In this document: piece by piece, positions 18,486 to 26,980 of the stretch
Numbering within the stretch: position 1 is the stretch's first letter
Layout of the letters: every line of letters begins with the position of its first letter
Origin: a virus
IMG/VR virus record: IMGVR_UViG_3300029787_000050
Span: 940-42,929 of that record
Reading direction: 5' to 3' (one strand)
DNA length: 41,990 bases
Position numbers and translations under genes: made by a program
Notes under the pieces: model-generated
Told to the model about the DNA's origin: nothing
Seen by the model: only the letters and a program-made list of their open reading frames with translations
Databases searched by the model: none

Positions 18486-19026
18486 TTTTGAGAAAGACCA
18501 AGAAGAGGTTATAGAAAAGACAACTAATTTAAATAAACTTGCAGAAAAAATAAAAACTATGCAAGCTATTCAATACGAAATAGAACAAGAAGAAGCATCC
18601 CTTAAACAAAAGAAAAAAAATTTAGAACACATATCAGGTGAGATCATACCAACCATGCTATCTGAAATGGGTTTGTCTTTTTTAAAACTACAGGATGGAT
18701 CTTCTGTAGAAGTTAAAACAAATTATAGCGCCACTATCACACAAGCAAATAAAGAAGCGGCGTTTAACTGGCTTCGTGAGAATGGCCTGGGCGACATAAT
18801 CAAAAATGAGATATCCGTGTCGTTCGGTCGTAACGAGGATAACAAGGCGGCTGATTATGCCGAACTTGCAAAGGGTCAAGGTCTCGAACCGACACAAAAA
18901 CTGAAGGTCGAGCCTATGACCCTGAAAGCGCTAGTCCGTGAGCGTATCGAGGCAGGGAAACCTATGCCAACGGAACTTTTCAACATTTTTGTTGGAAATA
19001 AAACAACAATAAAAAGGAAACAATAA
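18472..19026 (+). CDS. Coiled-coil replication-region protein
   Basis: ATG 18472 (184 residues) is preferred to the in-frame ATG 18439 because AAGGA at 18461-18465 lies 6 bases upstream. Residues ~15-55 form a Glu/Lys/Gln-rich coiled coil; the rest is mixed, with FNWLRENGLGDIIKNEISV. The final third is encoded by noticeably more GC-rich DNA (~18770-18970; codons CGT, GAG, GTC) than its surroundings. No domain is recognised. It is immediately followed by the possible ssDNA-binding protein, so a replication or recombination accessory role is likely. Confidence 0.75.
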   Translation: MTAIDFEKDQEEVIEKTTNLNKLAEKIKTMQAIQYEIEQEEASLKQKKKNLEHISGEIIPTMLSEMGLSFLKLQDGSSVEVKTNYSATITQANKEAAFNWLRENGLGDIIKNEISVSFGRNEDNKAADYAELAKGQGLEPTQKLKVEPMTLKALVRERIEAGKPMPTELFNIFVGNKTTIKRKQ

Positions 19027-19028
19027 AC

Positions 19029-19781
19029 ATGAGTAATGTAACAACAAAAACGAACGGAGCATTAGCTGCAGTTAATTTTGAAGCTGATGCAGGTCAGGGA
19101 TTAAATATGACGCAAGATGATCTTGCGTTACCGTTCTTAAAAGTCCTTGGCCAATTATCCCCTGAATGTAATAAGAGGGACGCTAAACATGTCGAGGGGG
19201 CAGAACCTGGCATGATTATAAATACCGTAACAAACGAGATTTATGATGGCGAAAAGGGGATAGATGTCATACCGGTACACTACAAAAGACAGTATATCGA
19301 ATGGCAAGATAGAGGTGAAAGTCAAGGTGCTCCAGTAAAAATATATGAAGCTGGAGATGACTTACCATCAACTACAAGAGATAAGTTTAATAAAGATAGA
19401 TTAGCTAATGGTAATTATCTTGAAAACACAGCAAGTCATTTTGTAGTCGTATTAGGTAAAAGTCCTACAACAGCTTTAATTTCCATGAAAGCTACGCAAT
19501 TAAAAATTAGTAGAAAATGGAATTCAATGATGATGGGACTTAAGATGCAGGGTAAAAATGGAATGTTTACTCCGCCAACTTACAGCCACATTTATAAACT
19601 AAAAACAGTGCAACAGTCTAACGACAAAGGCACTTGGTTTGGTTGGGATGTTGCAAGAGTTGGTCCTGTTTCTGATTCCGGTGTTTATAATATAGCAAAA
19701 GATTTTGGTTTAAGTGTAGCCAAAGGAGCTATAGAGGCTAAACACGGTGAGCAAGAATCCAAATCCGATTCACCATATTAA
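19029..19781 (+). CDS. Possible phage ssDNA-binding-type protein (function unproven)
   Basis: The 250-residue protein begins just 2 bases after the previous stop. It carries DDLALPFLKVLGQLSPECNK, GMIINTVTNEIYDGEKGIDV and VIPVHYKRQYIEW, a pattern shared by a phage family next to replication genes. The C-terminus is Lys/Glu/Ser-rich and flexible, as in ssDNA-binding proteins. The SSB reading rests on position before primase, helicase and polymerase plus this tail; no OB-fold residues can be named with confidence. Confidence 0.6.
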   Translation: MSNVTTKTNGALAAVNFEADAGQGLNMTQDDLALPFLKVLGQLSPECNKRDAKHVEGAEPGMIINTVTNEIYDGEKGIDVIPVHYKRQYIEWQDRGESQGAPVKIYEAGDDLPSTTRDKFNKDRLANGNYLENTASHFVVVLGKSPTTALISMKATQLKISRKWNSMMMGLKMQGKNGMFTPPTYSHIYKLKTVQQSNDKGTWFGWDVARVGPVSDSGVYNIAKDFGLSVAKGAIEAKHGEQESKSDSPY

Positions 19782-19802
19782 CATCTTCCAAGGAAGAAAC
19801 CA

Positions 19803-19832
19803 GGGGCGGTAACGGGAGACTGAAGTCGCCCC
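19803..19832 (+). promoter_or_regulatory. GC-rich hairpin between SSB-like gene and primase
   Basis: GGGGCG (19803-19808) pairs with CGCCCC (19827-19832) across an 18-base loop, in the 69-base gap 19782-19850. There is no T-tract, so it could modulate RNA stability, attenuation or primase translation rather than terminate transcription. Confidence 0.45.
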
Positions 19833-19850
19833 GCAAGGAAAGGAATATGG

Positions 19851-21353
19851 ATGATTTTAAAAAAGGATAGATTTAAATTAATATTTGATGGTTTACATCG
19901 TGCACATGGCTGCACTTATATTGATAAAAAAAGTGCTGATGGTTTAAAAGTCAAAGGTAAATCTTTTGTCAAACGAGAAATAATTACAGATAAACATTGG
20001 GAAGATCATTTAAATGGTATTGAACCTAGTCTAGGTGTCATACCTATTAACGAAGATAATAAATGTAGATGGGGGTGTATTGATGTTGATAAATATACTC
20101 TAGATCACAAAGAAATAATTAAAAAAATTAATACTTACAGCTTACCACTAGTTGTTTGTAGGTCTAAAAGTGGTGGTGCACATATATTTTTATTTACCAC
20201 AGAGTTTGTGCCAGCAAAACTTATGAGAGATAAATTAATATCGGTTAGTGCTATACTTGGATTTGGTAATGCAGAAGTTTTTCCAAAACAAATTGAATTA
20301 AAATCGCAAGATGATACAGGAAATTTTCTTAATTTACCATACTTTAATTGTGAAAAATCAACAAGATATGGCTATGATTCTGAAGGAAAAGCAATTACAC
20401 TTTCGGATTTTTTAGAAAAAATTATACAAATTACTCCCAAAGAATTAGAGAGTTTAAAAATTAAAAGAGCACCATCAGAATTTGATGATGGACCACCATG
20501 TTTAGAATCTTTAACTAGAGAGAAATTAGATGATGGTAGAGATAGAATTTTATTTCAATATACAGTTTATGCAAAAAAGAAATGGCCAGAAGAGTGGCGA
20601 GGTAAGTTAAGCACTTTTAATCATAAATATTTTAATCCACCACTACCTGATGATGTTATAGAAAGAAAAAAGAAAGATAATAAAGAGTATGGATTTAAAT
20701 GTACAGAAGAACCAATGTGTGATCATTGTGATAAAAAATTATGTAGAACTAGAAAATTTGGTATAGGTACACAATTATTATTTCCACAATTGAGTGATTT
20801 ACAAATAGTTAAATTAGATCCACCAATCTATAGGTTGAACGTTGATGGAGAAAGAGTAGAATTAAAATCAGAACAACTTCAAGAACAAAGGTTATTTGCA
20901 AGAGCATGTATGGATCAAATATATAAATATCCTCCAAAATTAAAACCAAAAGATTATGATATATTAGTGCAAACACTTTTAGAAAATAAAGAATTAGTAG
21001 ATGCACCTGCAGGCGCATCTAAATTAGAACAACTATCACAACATTTAGAAAATTATTGCACAAGTAGAACTGCAGAGGGTTCGACAAAAGAAGACATGGA
21101 GTCTGGAAATGTTTGGAATAAAGATAAATATCATCATTTTATTTTTAGTGAATTTTATCACAAGTTTTTACATAGACATAAATGGATAGAAAAATATGAT
21201 ATAACAATACTATGGTTATTAGAGCATTGTAATTGTGAACATGTAAGAATGACAATAGGTAAAAAGAAATTGTCCGTAATTAAATTACCAGAGTTTGAAA
21301 AAGAACAAATAAAAATAAAAGAAAGAAAATTTAAGCAGGAGGATGCATTTTGA
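19851..21353 (+). CDS. Archaeo-eukaryotic-type primase (TOTE-like AEP)
   Basis: AAGGAAAGGA lies just upstream of ATG 19851. The 500-residue protein has the AEP catalytic motifs: WGCIDVDKY (D78, D80), SKSGGAHIFLF (H111), and a downstream FPKQIELKS/LPYF block, as in TOTE-type AEP primases. A cysteine cluster follows (C284, C290, C293, C298) that could bind zinc; the C-terminal region is helical. It would synthesise primers for the DNA polymerase encoded downstream. The stop codon overlaps the TTG start of the UvrD-like helicase by four bases. Confidence 0.8.
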   Translation: MILKKDRFKLIFDGLHRAHGCTYIDKKSADGLKVKGKSFVKREIITDKHWEDHLNGIEPSLGVIPINEDNKCRWGCIDVDKYTLDHKEIIKKINTYSLPLVVCRSKSGGAHIFLFTTEFVPAKLMRDKLISVSAILGFGNAEVFPKQIELKSQDDTGNFLNLPYFNCEKSTRYGYDSEGKAITLSDFLEKIIQITPKELESLKIKRAPSEFDDGPPCLESLTREKLDDGRDRILFQYTVYAKKKWPEEWRGKLSTFNHKYFNPPLPDDVIERKKKDNKEYGFKCTEEPMCDHCDKKLCRTRKFGIGTQLLFPQLSDLQIVKLDPPIYRLNVDGERVELKSEQLQEQRLFARACMDQIYKYPPKLKPKDYDILVQTLLENKELVDAPAGASKLEQLSQHLENYCTSRTAEGSTKEDMESGNVWNKDKYHHFIFSEFYHKFLHRHKWIEKYDITILWLLEHCNCEHVRMTIGKKKLSVIKLPEFEKEQIKIKERKFKQEDAF

Positions 21354-22840
21354 AAACTATTGTATTGGGTCCACCTGGCACAGGTAAGACTACCACACTA
21401 TTAAACGAAGTAGATAAATATTTAAAAGAAACTGATCCAAACAGAATAGGTTATTTTTCTTTTACTCAAAAAGCTGCATACGAAGCCAGGAATAGAGCTA
21501 TGTCAAAATTTAATTATTCAGAAGATGATTTACCATACTTCAGAACTTTACACTCATTAGCGTTTAGACAATTAGGAATCAAAAAAGAAAACGTAATGCA
21601 AAAAAGACATTATGAAGATCTAGGTAAAAAGATGAACATGATCGTAGATTATAACGAATATGATAATGAACATACTGGATTATTTACAACTAAAAGCGAT
21701 TTATTAAGAATAACACAACTTGCACAATTACGAGGTATTTCACCAGAGCAACAATACAATTTAAAAGAACACACTCAAGACATAACAGTCAAACAATTAA
21801 AACAATTTGTCTCCGATTTATTACAATATAAAAAAGATTATAATTTAATAGATTTTACAGACATGATTACAGAATTTATTAAATCAGACAAATCACCTAA
21901 ATTTGATGTTGTATTCATAGATGAGGCACAAGATTTATCTAGAACACAATGGACCATGGCAAAATCAATATGGGATAAAACAAATGATACATACATTGCA
22001 GGTGATGATGATCAAGCCATATTTAGATGGGCTGGTGCAGATGTAGATAGTTTTATTACACAAACAGGTAAGATAATGCAATTGACGCAGTCATACCGAG
22101 TACCGCAGGTAGTTCATGATATTGCATCAAAGATAGTAAACAAAATAAAAAATAGATTACCAAAAGACTGGAGACCAAAAACGCAAAAAGGTTTACTTTC
22201 ATATTATGATGACTTTGAACAAGTTAACATGAAAGAGGGTAGTTGGCTAGTGTTAGCTAGAACAAGATTTATGTTAAATGATCTAGAAGAAAAATTATAT
22301 TCTCGTGGGTTGTATTATGAGAACAAATTTAAAACTAATAAAGAACAGGACCTGTACAAAGCAATATCAGACTGGGAAAACTTGCGTAAAGGTGTGGATA
22401 TAAATCACGAACAAATATCAAGAATAGCATCTTACATGACACAAAATAATTTTGAAAAAAATTCTATAAAGTATTTGGATAAGGACGCAAGATATCAAAT
22501 GTCTGGACTAAGAGAAAGAATGTGGTTGAAAACGGATAAAGTTTGGTATGAAGCTTTTGATGATGCACCTCAAAAGAAAATAAGGTATATAAGAAGGATG
22601 AGGGAGAATGGTGAAAAATTAAATTCTAATCCTAGAATTATTCTATCTACAATACACGGAGTTAAAGGTGGTGAGCAGGACAATGTAGTTCTCCTGACAG
22701 ATCTATCTAGAAATACACAAAAGAGCTACGAAAAAAATCCTGATGACGAAAATAGATTATTCTATGTTGGTGCAACTAGAACAAAAAATCATTTACATGT
22801 TATTAGGCCTAAAGATGTATACAAAGGATATAAAATATGA
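21350..22840 (+). CDS. UvrD/PcrA-like superfamily 1 DNA helicase
   Basis: The start is TTG at 21350, supported by AGGAGG at 21337-21342. The 496-residue product has Walker A GPPGTGKT (7-14), motif Ia FSFTQKAA, motif II FIDEAQD (189-195), motif III GDDDQAIFRWAGA (218-230), motif IV QSYRVP, motif V STIHGVKGGEQDNVVL and motif VI LFYVGATRTK. All catalytic elements are present, so an active 3'-5' DNA helicase is expected. It is somewhat shorter than cellular UvrD (~720 residues). It sits between primase and polymerase, which suggests a replicative role in a phage without a visible DnaB-type helicase. Confidence 0.93.
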   Translation: MKTIVLGPPGTGKTTTLLNEVDKYLKETDPNRIGYFSFTQKAAYEARNRAMSKFNYSEDDLPYFRTLHSLAFRQLGIKKENVMQKRHYEDLGKKMNMIVDYNEYDNEHTGLFTTKSDLLRITQLAQLRGISPEQQYNLKEHTQDITVKQLKQFVSDLLQYKKDYNLIDFTDMITEFIKSDKSPKFDVVFIDEAQDLSRTQWTMAKSIWDKTNDTYIAGDDDQAIFRWAGADVDSFITQTGKIMQLTQSYRVPQVVHDIASKIVNKIKNRLPKDWRPKTQKGLLSYYDDFEQVNMKEGSWLVLARTRFMLNDLEEKLYSRGLYYENKFKTNKEQDLYKAISDWENLRKGVDINHEQISRIASYMTQNNFEKNSIKYLDKDARYQMSGLRERMWLKTDKVWYEAFDDAPQKKIRYIRRMRENGEKLNSNPRIILSTIHGVKGGEQDNVVLLTDLSRNTQKSYEKNPDDENRLFYVGATRTKNHLHVIRPKDVYKGYKI

Positions 22841-23103
22841 AAACAGAAAAAGCGTTAGAACAAGCAAGAAAATTAATTATGGGACCAAGAGCCCATACTT
22901 ATGGAGACAAAGTAAAAAATCATAAAAACATAGCGAAGATGTGGTCAGCATACATAGACAAAGAACTCACAGCACATGATGCAGCCGTAATGTTAGCTTT
23001 ATTAAAAGTTGCAAGAACAAAATTTGGTAATCCAACTGATGATACCTATGTTGACGCTGCTGCGTACATGGCAATAGCAGGAGAGTGTAAAGATAATGAG
23101 TAA
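22837..23103 (+). CDS. DUF6378-like small phage protein
   Basis: The 88-residue product has the pattern GPRAHTYGDKVKNHKNIAKM, WSAYI, AAVMLALLKVARTKFG and DTYVDAAAYMAIAGE, matching my memory of DUF6378, a small helical family common in phages. Its role is unknown; the fold resembles small nucleotide-related phage proteins. It overlaps the helicase by 4 bases and the polymerase by 8. Confidence 0.8.
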   Translation: MKTEKALEQARKLIMGPRAHTYGDKVKNHKNIAKMWSAYIDKELTAHDAAVMLALLKVARTKFGNPTDDTYVDAAAYMAIAGECKDNE

Positions 23104-24949
23104 AATATTATTTAAACCACAGACAGAATGGATACCACCGACAGATTTTCCAGATTTATCTAAATATGATGAGATAGCAATAGATTTAGAAACAAAAGAT
23201 CCAAATTTAAATGAAAGAATGGGTTCTGGCTCTGTAGTAAAAGTTGGCGATGTTGTAGGTATATCTTTAGCTACTATTGATTGGTGTGCATACTATCCGA
23301 TAGCACATGAAGGTGGTGGTAATATGGACCGTAAAATAGTTTTAAAATGGTTTCAAGACCAAATGAATACAGATTCTATTAAAATATTTCACAATGCTAT
23401 GTATGATATTTGTTGGTTAAGATCGATAGGTATAAATGTAAAAGGTAAAATAGTAGATACTATGATAGCTGCATCTTTAGTTAATGAAAATAGATTTAGA
23501 TATGATTTAAATGGTTTGTCTAGAGATTATTTAGGTAAAGGTAAAGATGAAAGTGTATTACAAGAAACTGCAAAATCTTGGGGTGTAGATCCAAAAGCAG
23601 AAATGTATAAACTCCCGGCCATGTACGTTGGAGCTTACGCGGAGCGTGACGCCCAACTCACATTGGAGTTGTGGCAAGAATTAAAAAAAGAAATTTTATA
23701 CCAGGATATTGAAGATATATTTAATATGGAAACTAAACTGTTTCCTGTTCTTGTTGATATGAGATTTTTAGGAGTAAGAGTAGATGTAGATAGAGCTGCT
23801 AAAGAAAAACAAAATATGGTTGAGGAAGAAAAAAGATTATTAGGTGGTGTTTATGCAGAAACAAAATTAGATGTACAGATATGGGCTGCAAGATCTATTG
23901 CTAAAGTGTTTGATAAACTAGGTTTACCCTACGATAGAACAGAAAAAACAGGTGCACCAAGTTTTACAAAAAATTTTTTAGCTAATCACCCACATAATAT
24001 TGTGCAGGCTATTGCAAAAGCAAGAGAGATTAACAAAGCACATACAACATTTATAGATACAATATTAAAATATTCTGGCAGAGGTAGAATACATGCAGAG
24101 ATAAATCAATTACGTGGTGATGGTGGCGGCACAGTCACAGGTAGATTTAGTATGAATAATCCAAACTTACAGCAGATACCTGCAAGGAACAAAGATCTTG
24201 GACCACGGATCAGATCTTTATTTCTACCAGAAGAAGGCTGTAAATGGGGTTGTTTTGATTATAATCAACAAGAGCCTAGACTAGTTGTACATTACTCTGC
24301 ACTACAGGGATTTTACTCTGTAGAAGATGTTGTTGATGCTTATAAAAATGAAAACGCAGACTTTCATCAAATTGTATCTGACATGGCAGAGATACCAAGA
24401 ACACAAGCTAAAACGATTAATTTAGGTCTTTTTTATGGTATGGGTAAAAATAAATTACAAGCAGAGTTAGGTATAAACAAATTACAAGCCGAAGAATTAT
24501 TTAAACAATATCATGCAAAGGTTCCATTTGTAAAACAACTTATGGATGCTGTGATGGATAGAGCACAGCGTAAAGGTAAAGTGAGAACGTTGCTGGGTCG
24601 ACTATGTAGGTTTCATTTATGGGAACCAAATCAGTTTGGTATTCATAAACCATTGTCTCACGATGATGCGCTCGCGGAACACGGACCAGGGATCAGAAGA
24701 GCATATACATACAAAGCTTTAAATAGATTAATACAAGGATCGGCTGCTGATATGACAAAAAAAGCTATGATAGATTTACATGCAGAGGGTATACTACCGC
24801 ATTTACAAGTGCATGATGAATTAGATATATCTATACAAAACAAAAAAGAGGCTGATAAAATTAAAGAAATAATGGAGTCAACCGTAACACTTGAAGTACC
24901 AAATAAAGTAGATTATGAAGAGGGAGATAATTGGGGCACAATAAAATGA
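23096..24949 (+). CDS. Family A DNA polymerase with 3'-5' exonuclease
   Basis: The 617-residue enzyme has an N-terminal proofreading domain (Exo I DLET with D30/E32; Exo II HNAMYD; Exo III YAERDAQLTLELW) and a polymerase domain: motif A CFDYNQQEPR (D388), motif B RTQAKTINLGLFYGM (R435, K439, Y447), motif C VHDELD (D574). There is no 5'-3' exonuclease domain, as usual in phages. The position equivalent to E. coli Phe762 is Leu443. Two copies of the dispersed GGACCANGGATCAG word lie inside the gene. It is the replicative polymerase, co-transcribed with primase and helicase. Confidence 0.97.
   Translation: MSKILFKPQTEWIPPTDFPDLSKYDEIAIDLETKDPNLNERMGSGSVVKVGDVVGISLATIDWCAYYPIAHEGGGNMDRKIVLKWFQDQMNTDSIKIFHNAMYDICWLRSIGINVKGKIVDTMIAASLVNENRFRYDLNGLSRDYLGKGKDESVLQETAKSWGVDPKAEMYKLPAMYVGAYAERDAQLTLELWQELKKEILYQDIEDIFNMETKLFPVLVDMRFLGVRVDVDRAAKEKQNMVEEEKRLLGGVYAETKLDVQIWAARSIAKVFDKLGLPYDRTEKTGAPSFTKNFLANHPHNIVQAIAKAREINKAHTTFIDTILKYSGRGRIHAEINQLRGDGGGTVTGRFSMNNPNLQQIPARNKDLGPRIRSLFLPEEGCKWGCFDYNQQEPRLVVHYSALQGFYSVEDVVDAYKNENADFHQIVSDMAEIPRTQAKTINLGLFYGMGKNKLQAELGINKLQAEELFKQYHAKVPFVKQLMDAVMDRAQRKGKVRTLLGRLCRFHLWEPNQFGIHKPLSHDDALAEHGPGIRRAYTYKALNRLIQGSAADMTKKAMIDLHAEGILPHLQVHDELDISIQNKKEADKIKEIMESTVTLEVPNKVDYEEGDNWGTIK
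24200..24213 (+). repeat. Dispersed 14-mer GGACCANGGATCAG, copy in polymerase
   Basis: GGACCACGGATCAG lies inside the polymerase gene. Other copies occur at 24683, 28899, 33079 and 36376, and inverted at 33204 and 31740 (partial). Confidence 0.6.
24683..24696 (+). repeat. Dispersed 14-mer GGACCANGGATCAG, second copy in polymerase
   Basis: GGACCAGGGATCAG sits in a short GC-rich patch of the polymerase gene, identical to the copy at 33079-33092. Confidence 0.6.
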
Positions 24950-24958
24950 GGTTAAATT

Positions 24959-25609
24959 ATGGCTTACTTAAATGCAAATATTCCTGTAGAATACTCACAA
25001 ATAAGGAGGGAGTATTTATATGACCTTAAAAAACATCATGGAGAAGTCGAAGATTGTATTATCTTCGGTTTATCAGCTATTACGGGGCGCTCTATTTTAT
25101 TCCATGCAATTATGGAGAACGGCGCTATCTTTTATCGTCTCCCGATATCTGCCTTCATACAGAGAGGTTTTAGACCGGAAGATGTTCCTAAACGTAGACT
25201 TGATGAACTTCAGCTATGGAATTGTTTTAGTTATTATCCTGCTGTTACTACTTGGGATATTTTAGAAGCACAAGCTGGTAAATACATAGGAAAGGATAAA
25301 AAATGGCATCCTGGTAAATACTTATTTACCGTTGACTTTGCTCACCCAGAGCCTAATATACTAGACACGGATCATTCAGAGATACCGCACGAGCACAAAT
25401 GTGCTCACATCATAGCCCTCGATGATGGGAACTATGCAGCACAACCAAACAATAGATGTATATGGGATATCCCATCGTTTACTGTTAAAGAAAATATACC
25501 AGATTGGAAAGTTCAAACATCTGAATGGAATGTTGAAAACACCAGTCAATGGAAAACAGAGGATACTGATAAGTTCTTCTATGAAATAGAGGAGAAGAAG
25601 CATGATTAA
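24959..25609 (+). CDS. Conserved marine phage protein of unknown function
   Basis: The 216-residue protein starts 9 bases after the polymerase with weak spacing. It contains VEDCIIFGLSAITGRSILFH, a central FRPEDVPKRRLDELQLWNCF block, and PNNRCIWDIPSFTVKENIPD near the end, followed by an acidic, Trp-containing tail. I recall similar proteins in marine phages between polymerase and lysis genes, without known function. No membrane or enzyme motif is clear. Its end overlaps a 22-codon gene by 8 bases. Confidence 0.75.
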   Translation: MAYLNANIPVEYSQIRREYLYDLKKHHGEVEDCIIFGLSAITGRSILFHAIMENGAIFYRLPISAFIQRGFRPEDVPKRRLDELQLWNCFSYYPAVTTWDILEAQAGKYIGKDKKWHPGKYLFTVDFAHPEPNILDTDHSEIPHEHKCAHIIALDDGNYAAQPNNRCIWDIPSFTVKENIPDWKVQTSEWNVENTSQWKTEDTDKFFYEIEEKKHD

Positions 25610-25670
25610 ATGGATTAAAAAAATTTGGAAAAAATATGTTCATTGGCTTTTTAAAGATATAGGTAAATAA
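25602..25670 (+). CDS. 22-residue cationic amphipathic peptide
   Basis: ATG 25602 is preceded by GAGGAGAAGAAG and the TAA (25668-25670) overlaps the next ATG. The peptide (MIKWIKKIWKKYVHWLFKDI plus GK) alternates Lys with Trp/Ile/Tyr, as in membrane-active amphipathic helices. The strong ribosome site and tight tiling between neighbours support expression. It lies just upstream of spanin-like and endolysin genes, so a role in lysis is plausible, but this is inference. Confidence 0.6.
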   Translation: MIKWIKKIWKKYVHWLFKDIGK

Positions 25671-26080
25671 TGGCTTTAAAAATTTCTGAATCCGCTGCCG
25701 TACAAATGCCGATGAAAACGGTTGCCAGTTTGATCGCGATGGTTGCCATCGGGACTTGGGCATACTTTGGTTTGCATGAAACACTTAATCAGCACTCAAC
25801 AAGATTAGAGTTAATGGAGAAAGATCTTGAGGAAAACACAGAATTTAGAATAAAATGGCCACGTGGAGAGATGGGTAGTTTACCCGCGGATAGCGAGCAA
25901 TTCATGATGTTGGAGGACTTGTATAAGACTACTGACAAAATTAATAATCAACTTGATAAAATGATGAATAACAGAATTAATATTGAGTTTTTACAAAAAC
26001 AAATGGATAAAGTTCTTAAAGATATTGAAACTCTAAAAGATAAAAATAGAGAAATAATTTATAAAAATGGTAATAAATAA
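25670..26080 (+). CDS. Membrane-anchored coiled-coil protein, i-spanin-like candidate
   Basis: The 136-residue protein has one N-terminal transmembrane segment (~17-36, TVASLIAMVAIGTWAYFGLH) followed by a periplasmic-sized domain with long heptad-like helices (residues ~38-55 and 83-130). This topology matches inner-membrane spanins. It directly precedes the endolysin genes. No adjacent lipoprotein partner is fused or nested here; a small lipoprotein gene occurs at 28110. Alternatives are a lysis regulator or a host-envelope modifier. Confidence 0.65.
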   Translation: MALKISESAAVQMPMKTVASLIAMVAIGTWAYFGLHETLNQHSTRLELMEKDLEENTEFRIKWPRGEMGSLPADSEQFMMLEDLYKTTDKINNQLDKMMNNRINIEFLQKQMDKVLKDIETLKDKNREIIYKNGNK

Positions 26081-26292
26081 TGATCGCTGAAGTCGTAGCT
26101 CTTTTAATGTTCATGGGACCTGATATTAAAGAACATCGTATACAACCCAATATGGCCACATGTTTACGTGGAAAACGTGTAGCAGAGAGGACTTATAAAG
26201 AAAATATTCAATATAAATGCATACGTTCTAAAGCTAAATTAGAAGAAAATATTGATGGAACTCAATCTATAAAAGCATTAATATTAGATTAA
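26080..26292 (+). CDS. Small protein with hydrophobic N-terminus
   Basis: The 70-residue product starts with a short hydrophobic stretch (VVALLMFMG) followed by a basic, Cys-containing region (C28, C46). The stretch could be a weak signal peptide, suggesting export in the lysis block. It overlaps both neighbours by one base, and nothing catalytic is visible. Function unknown. Confidence 0.65.
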   Translation: MIAEVVALLMFMGPDIKEHRIQPNMATCLRGKRVAERTYKENIQYKCIRSKAKLEENIDGTQSIKALILD

Positions 26293-26762
26293 TGAAACTT
26301 ACAGCCAATATAACTTTAGACGAGTTGACTAAATCTCAAGTCGCTGAACGTAAAGGGATTAATAATAATCCTAGTCCTGAACAAATAGAAAATTTAAAAG
26401 CACTTGCAGTAAATATACTTCAACCGATACGTTCCCATTTTGACAAACCATTAATTATAAGCTCTGGCTTTCGTTGCGGAGAACTTTGTATTGAAATAGG
26501 TAGTTCAATTAAATCACAACATACGGCCTTTGACAGTGCAGCCGCTGCTGATTTTGAAATACCTGGAATTGATAATGAACACTTGGCAACCTACATCAAG
26601 TCAGAATTAGAATACGATCAACTTATATTAGAATTTTATAAAAAAGGCGAACCGTCCTCTGGATGGGTGCATTGTAGTTATTCTCGTGACATGAACAGAA
26701 AACAATCTTTAATGGCATATAGAGATTCAGAAAATAGAAAAGTTATGTATAAGCCATGGTGA
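26292..26762 (+). CDS. M15-type peptidase endolysin
   Basis: The 156-residue protein fits Peptidase_M15 (PF08291-like): LIISSGFRC, a zinc site in SQHTAFDSAAAADFEI (H77 and D87), and WVHCSY (H127), with a final region rich in Arg/Lys. The enzyme would cut peptide cross-links in peptidoglycan at lysis. The first zinc motif is odd: H-to-D spacing is 10 instead of the usual 7 (HxxGxAxD), and the Gly is missing, as if three residues were inserted. It overlaps the zinc-ribbon gene by 7 bases. Confidence 0.82.
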   Translation: MKLTANITLDELTKSQVAERKGINNNPSPEQIENLKALAVNILQPIRSHFDKPLIISSGFRCGELCIEIGSSIKSQHTAFDSAAAADFEIPGIDNEHLATYIKSELEYDQLILEFYKKGEPSSGWVHCSYSRDMNRKQSLMAYRDSENRKVMYKPW

Positions 26763-26980
26763 AATTTATAGGTAATTTAGAAACAAAAATTGTAACTGGT
26801 AATTGTCCAGAGTGTAAAACAAATACTATGTTAGTAAGTTTTGATGATAACGTTTATAGATGTGTTAATTGTGGACATGATTTAGAACAAAAAGTTAATG
26901 GTGTTATTAAATACGTTATAGCAGATGATAAAACAGCTTTTTCTGTAGGACGTTTTGTAGACGAAGACGATCATGGGTAA
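26756..26980 (+). CDS. Small zinc-ribbon protein
   Basis: The 74-residue product has two CxxC knuckles, CPEC (C17, C20) and CVNC (C36, C39), separated by a short beta region, a standard zinc ribbon. Such phage proteins often bind nucleic acid or RNA polymerase. Its tail is acidic (GRFVDEDDHG) and its last bases overlap the following basic-protein gene by 8. Confidence 0.78.
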   Translation: MVKFIGNLETKIVTGNCPECKTNTMLVSFDDNVYRCVNCGHDLEQKVNGVIKYVIADDKTAFSVGRFVDEDDHG

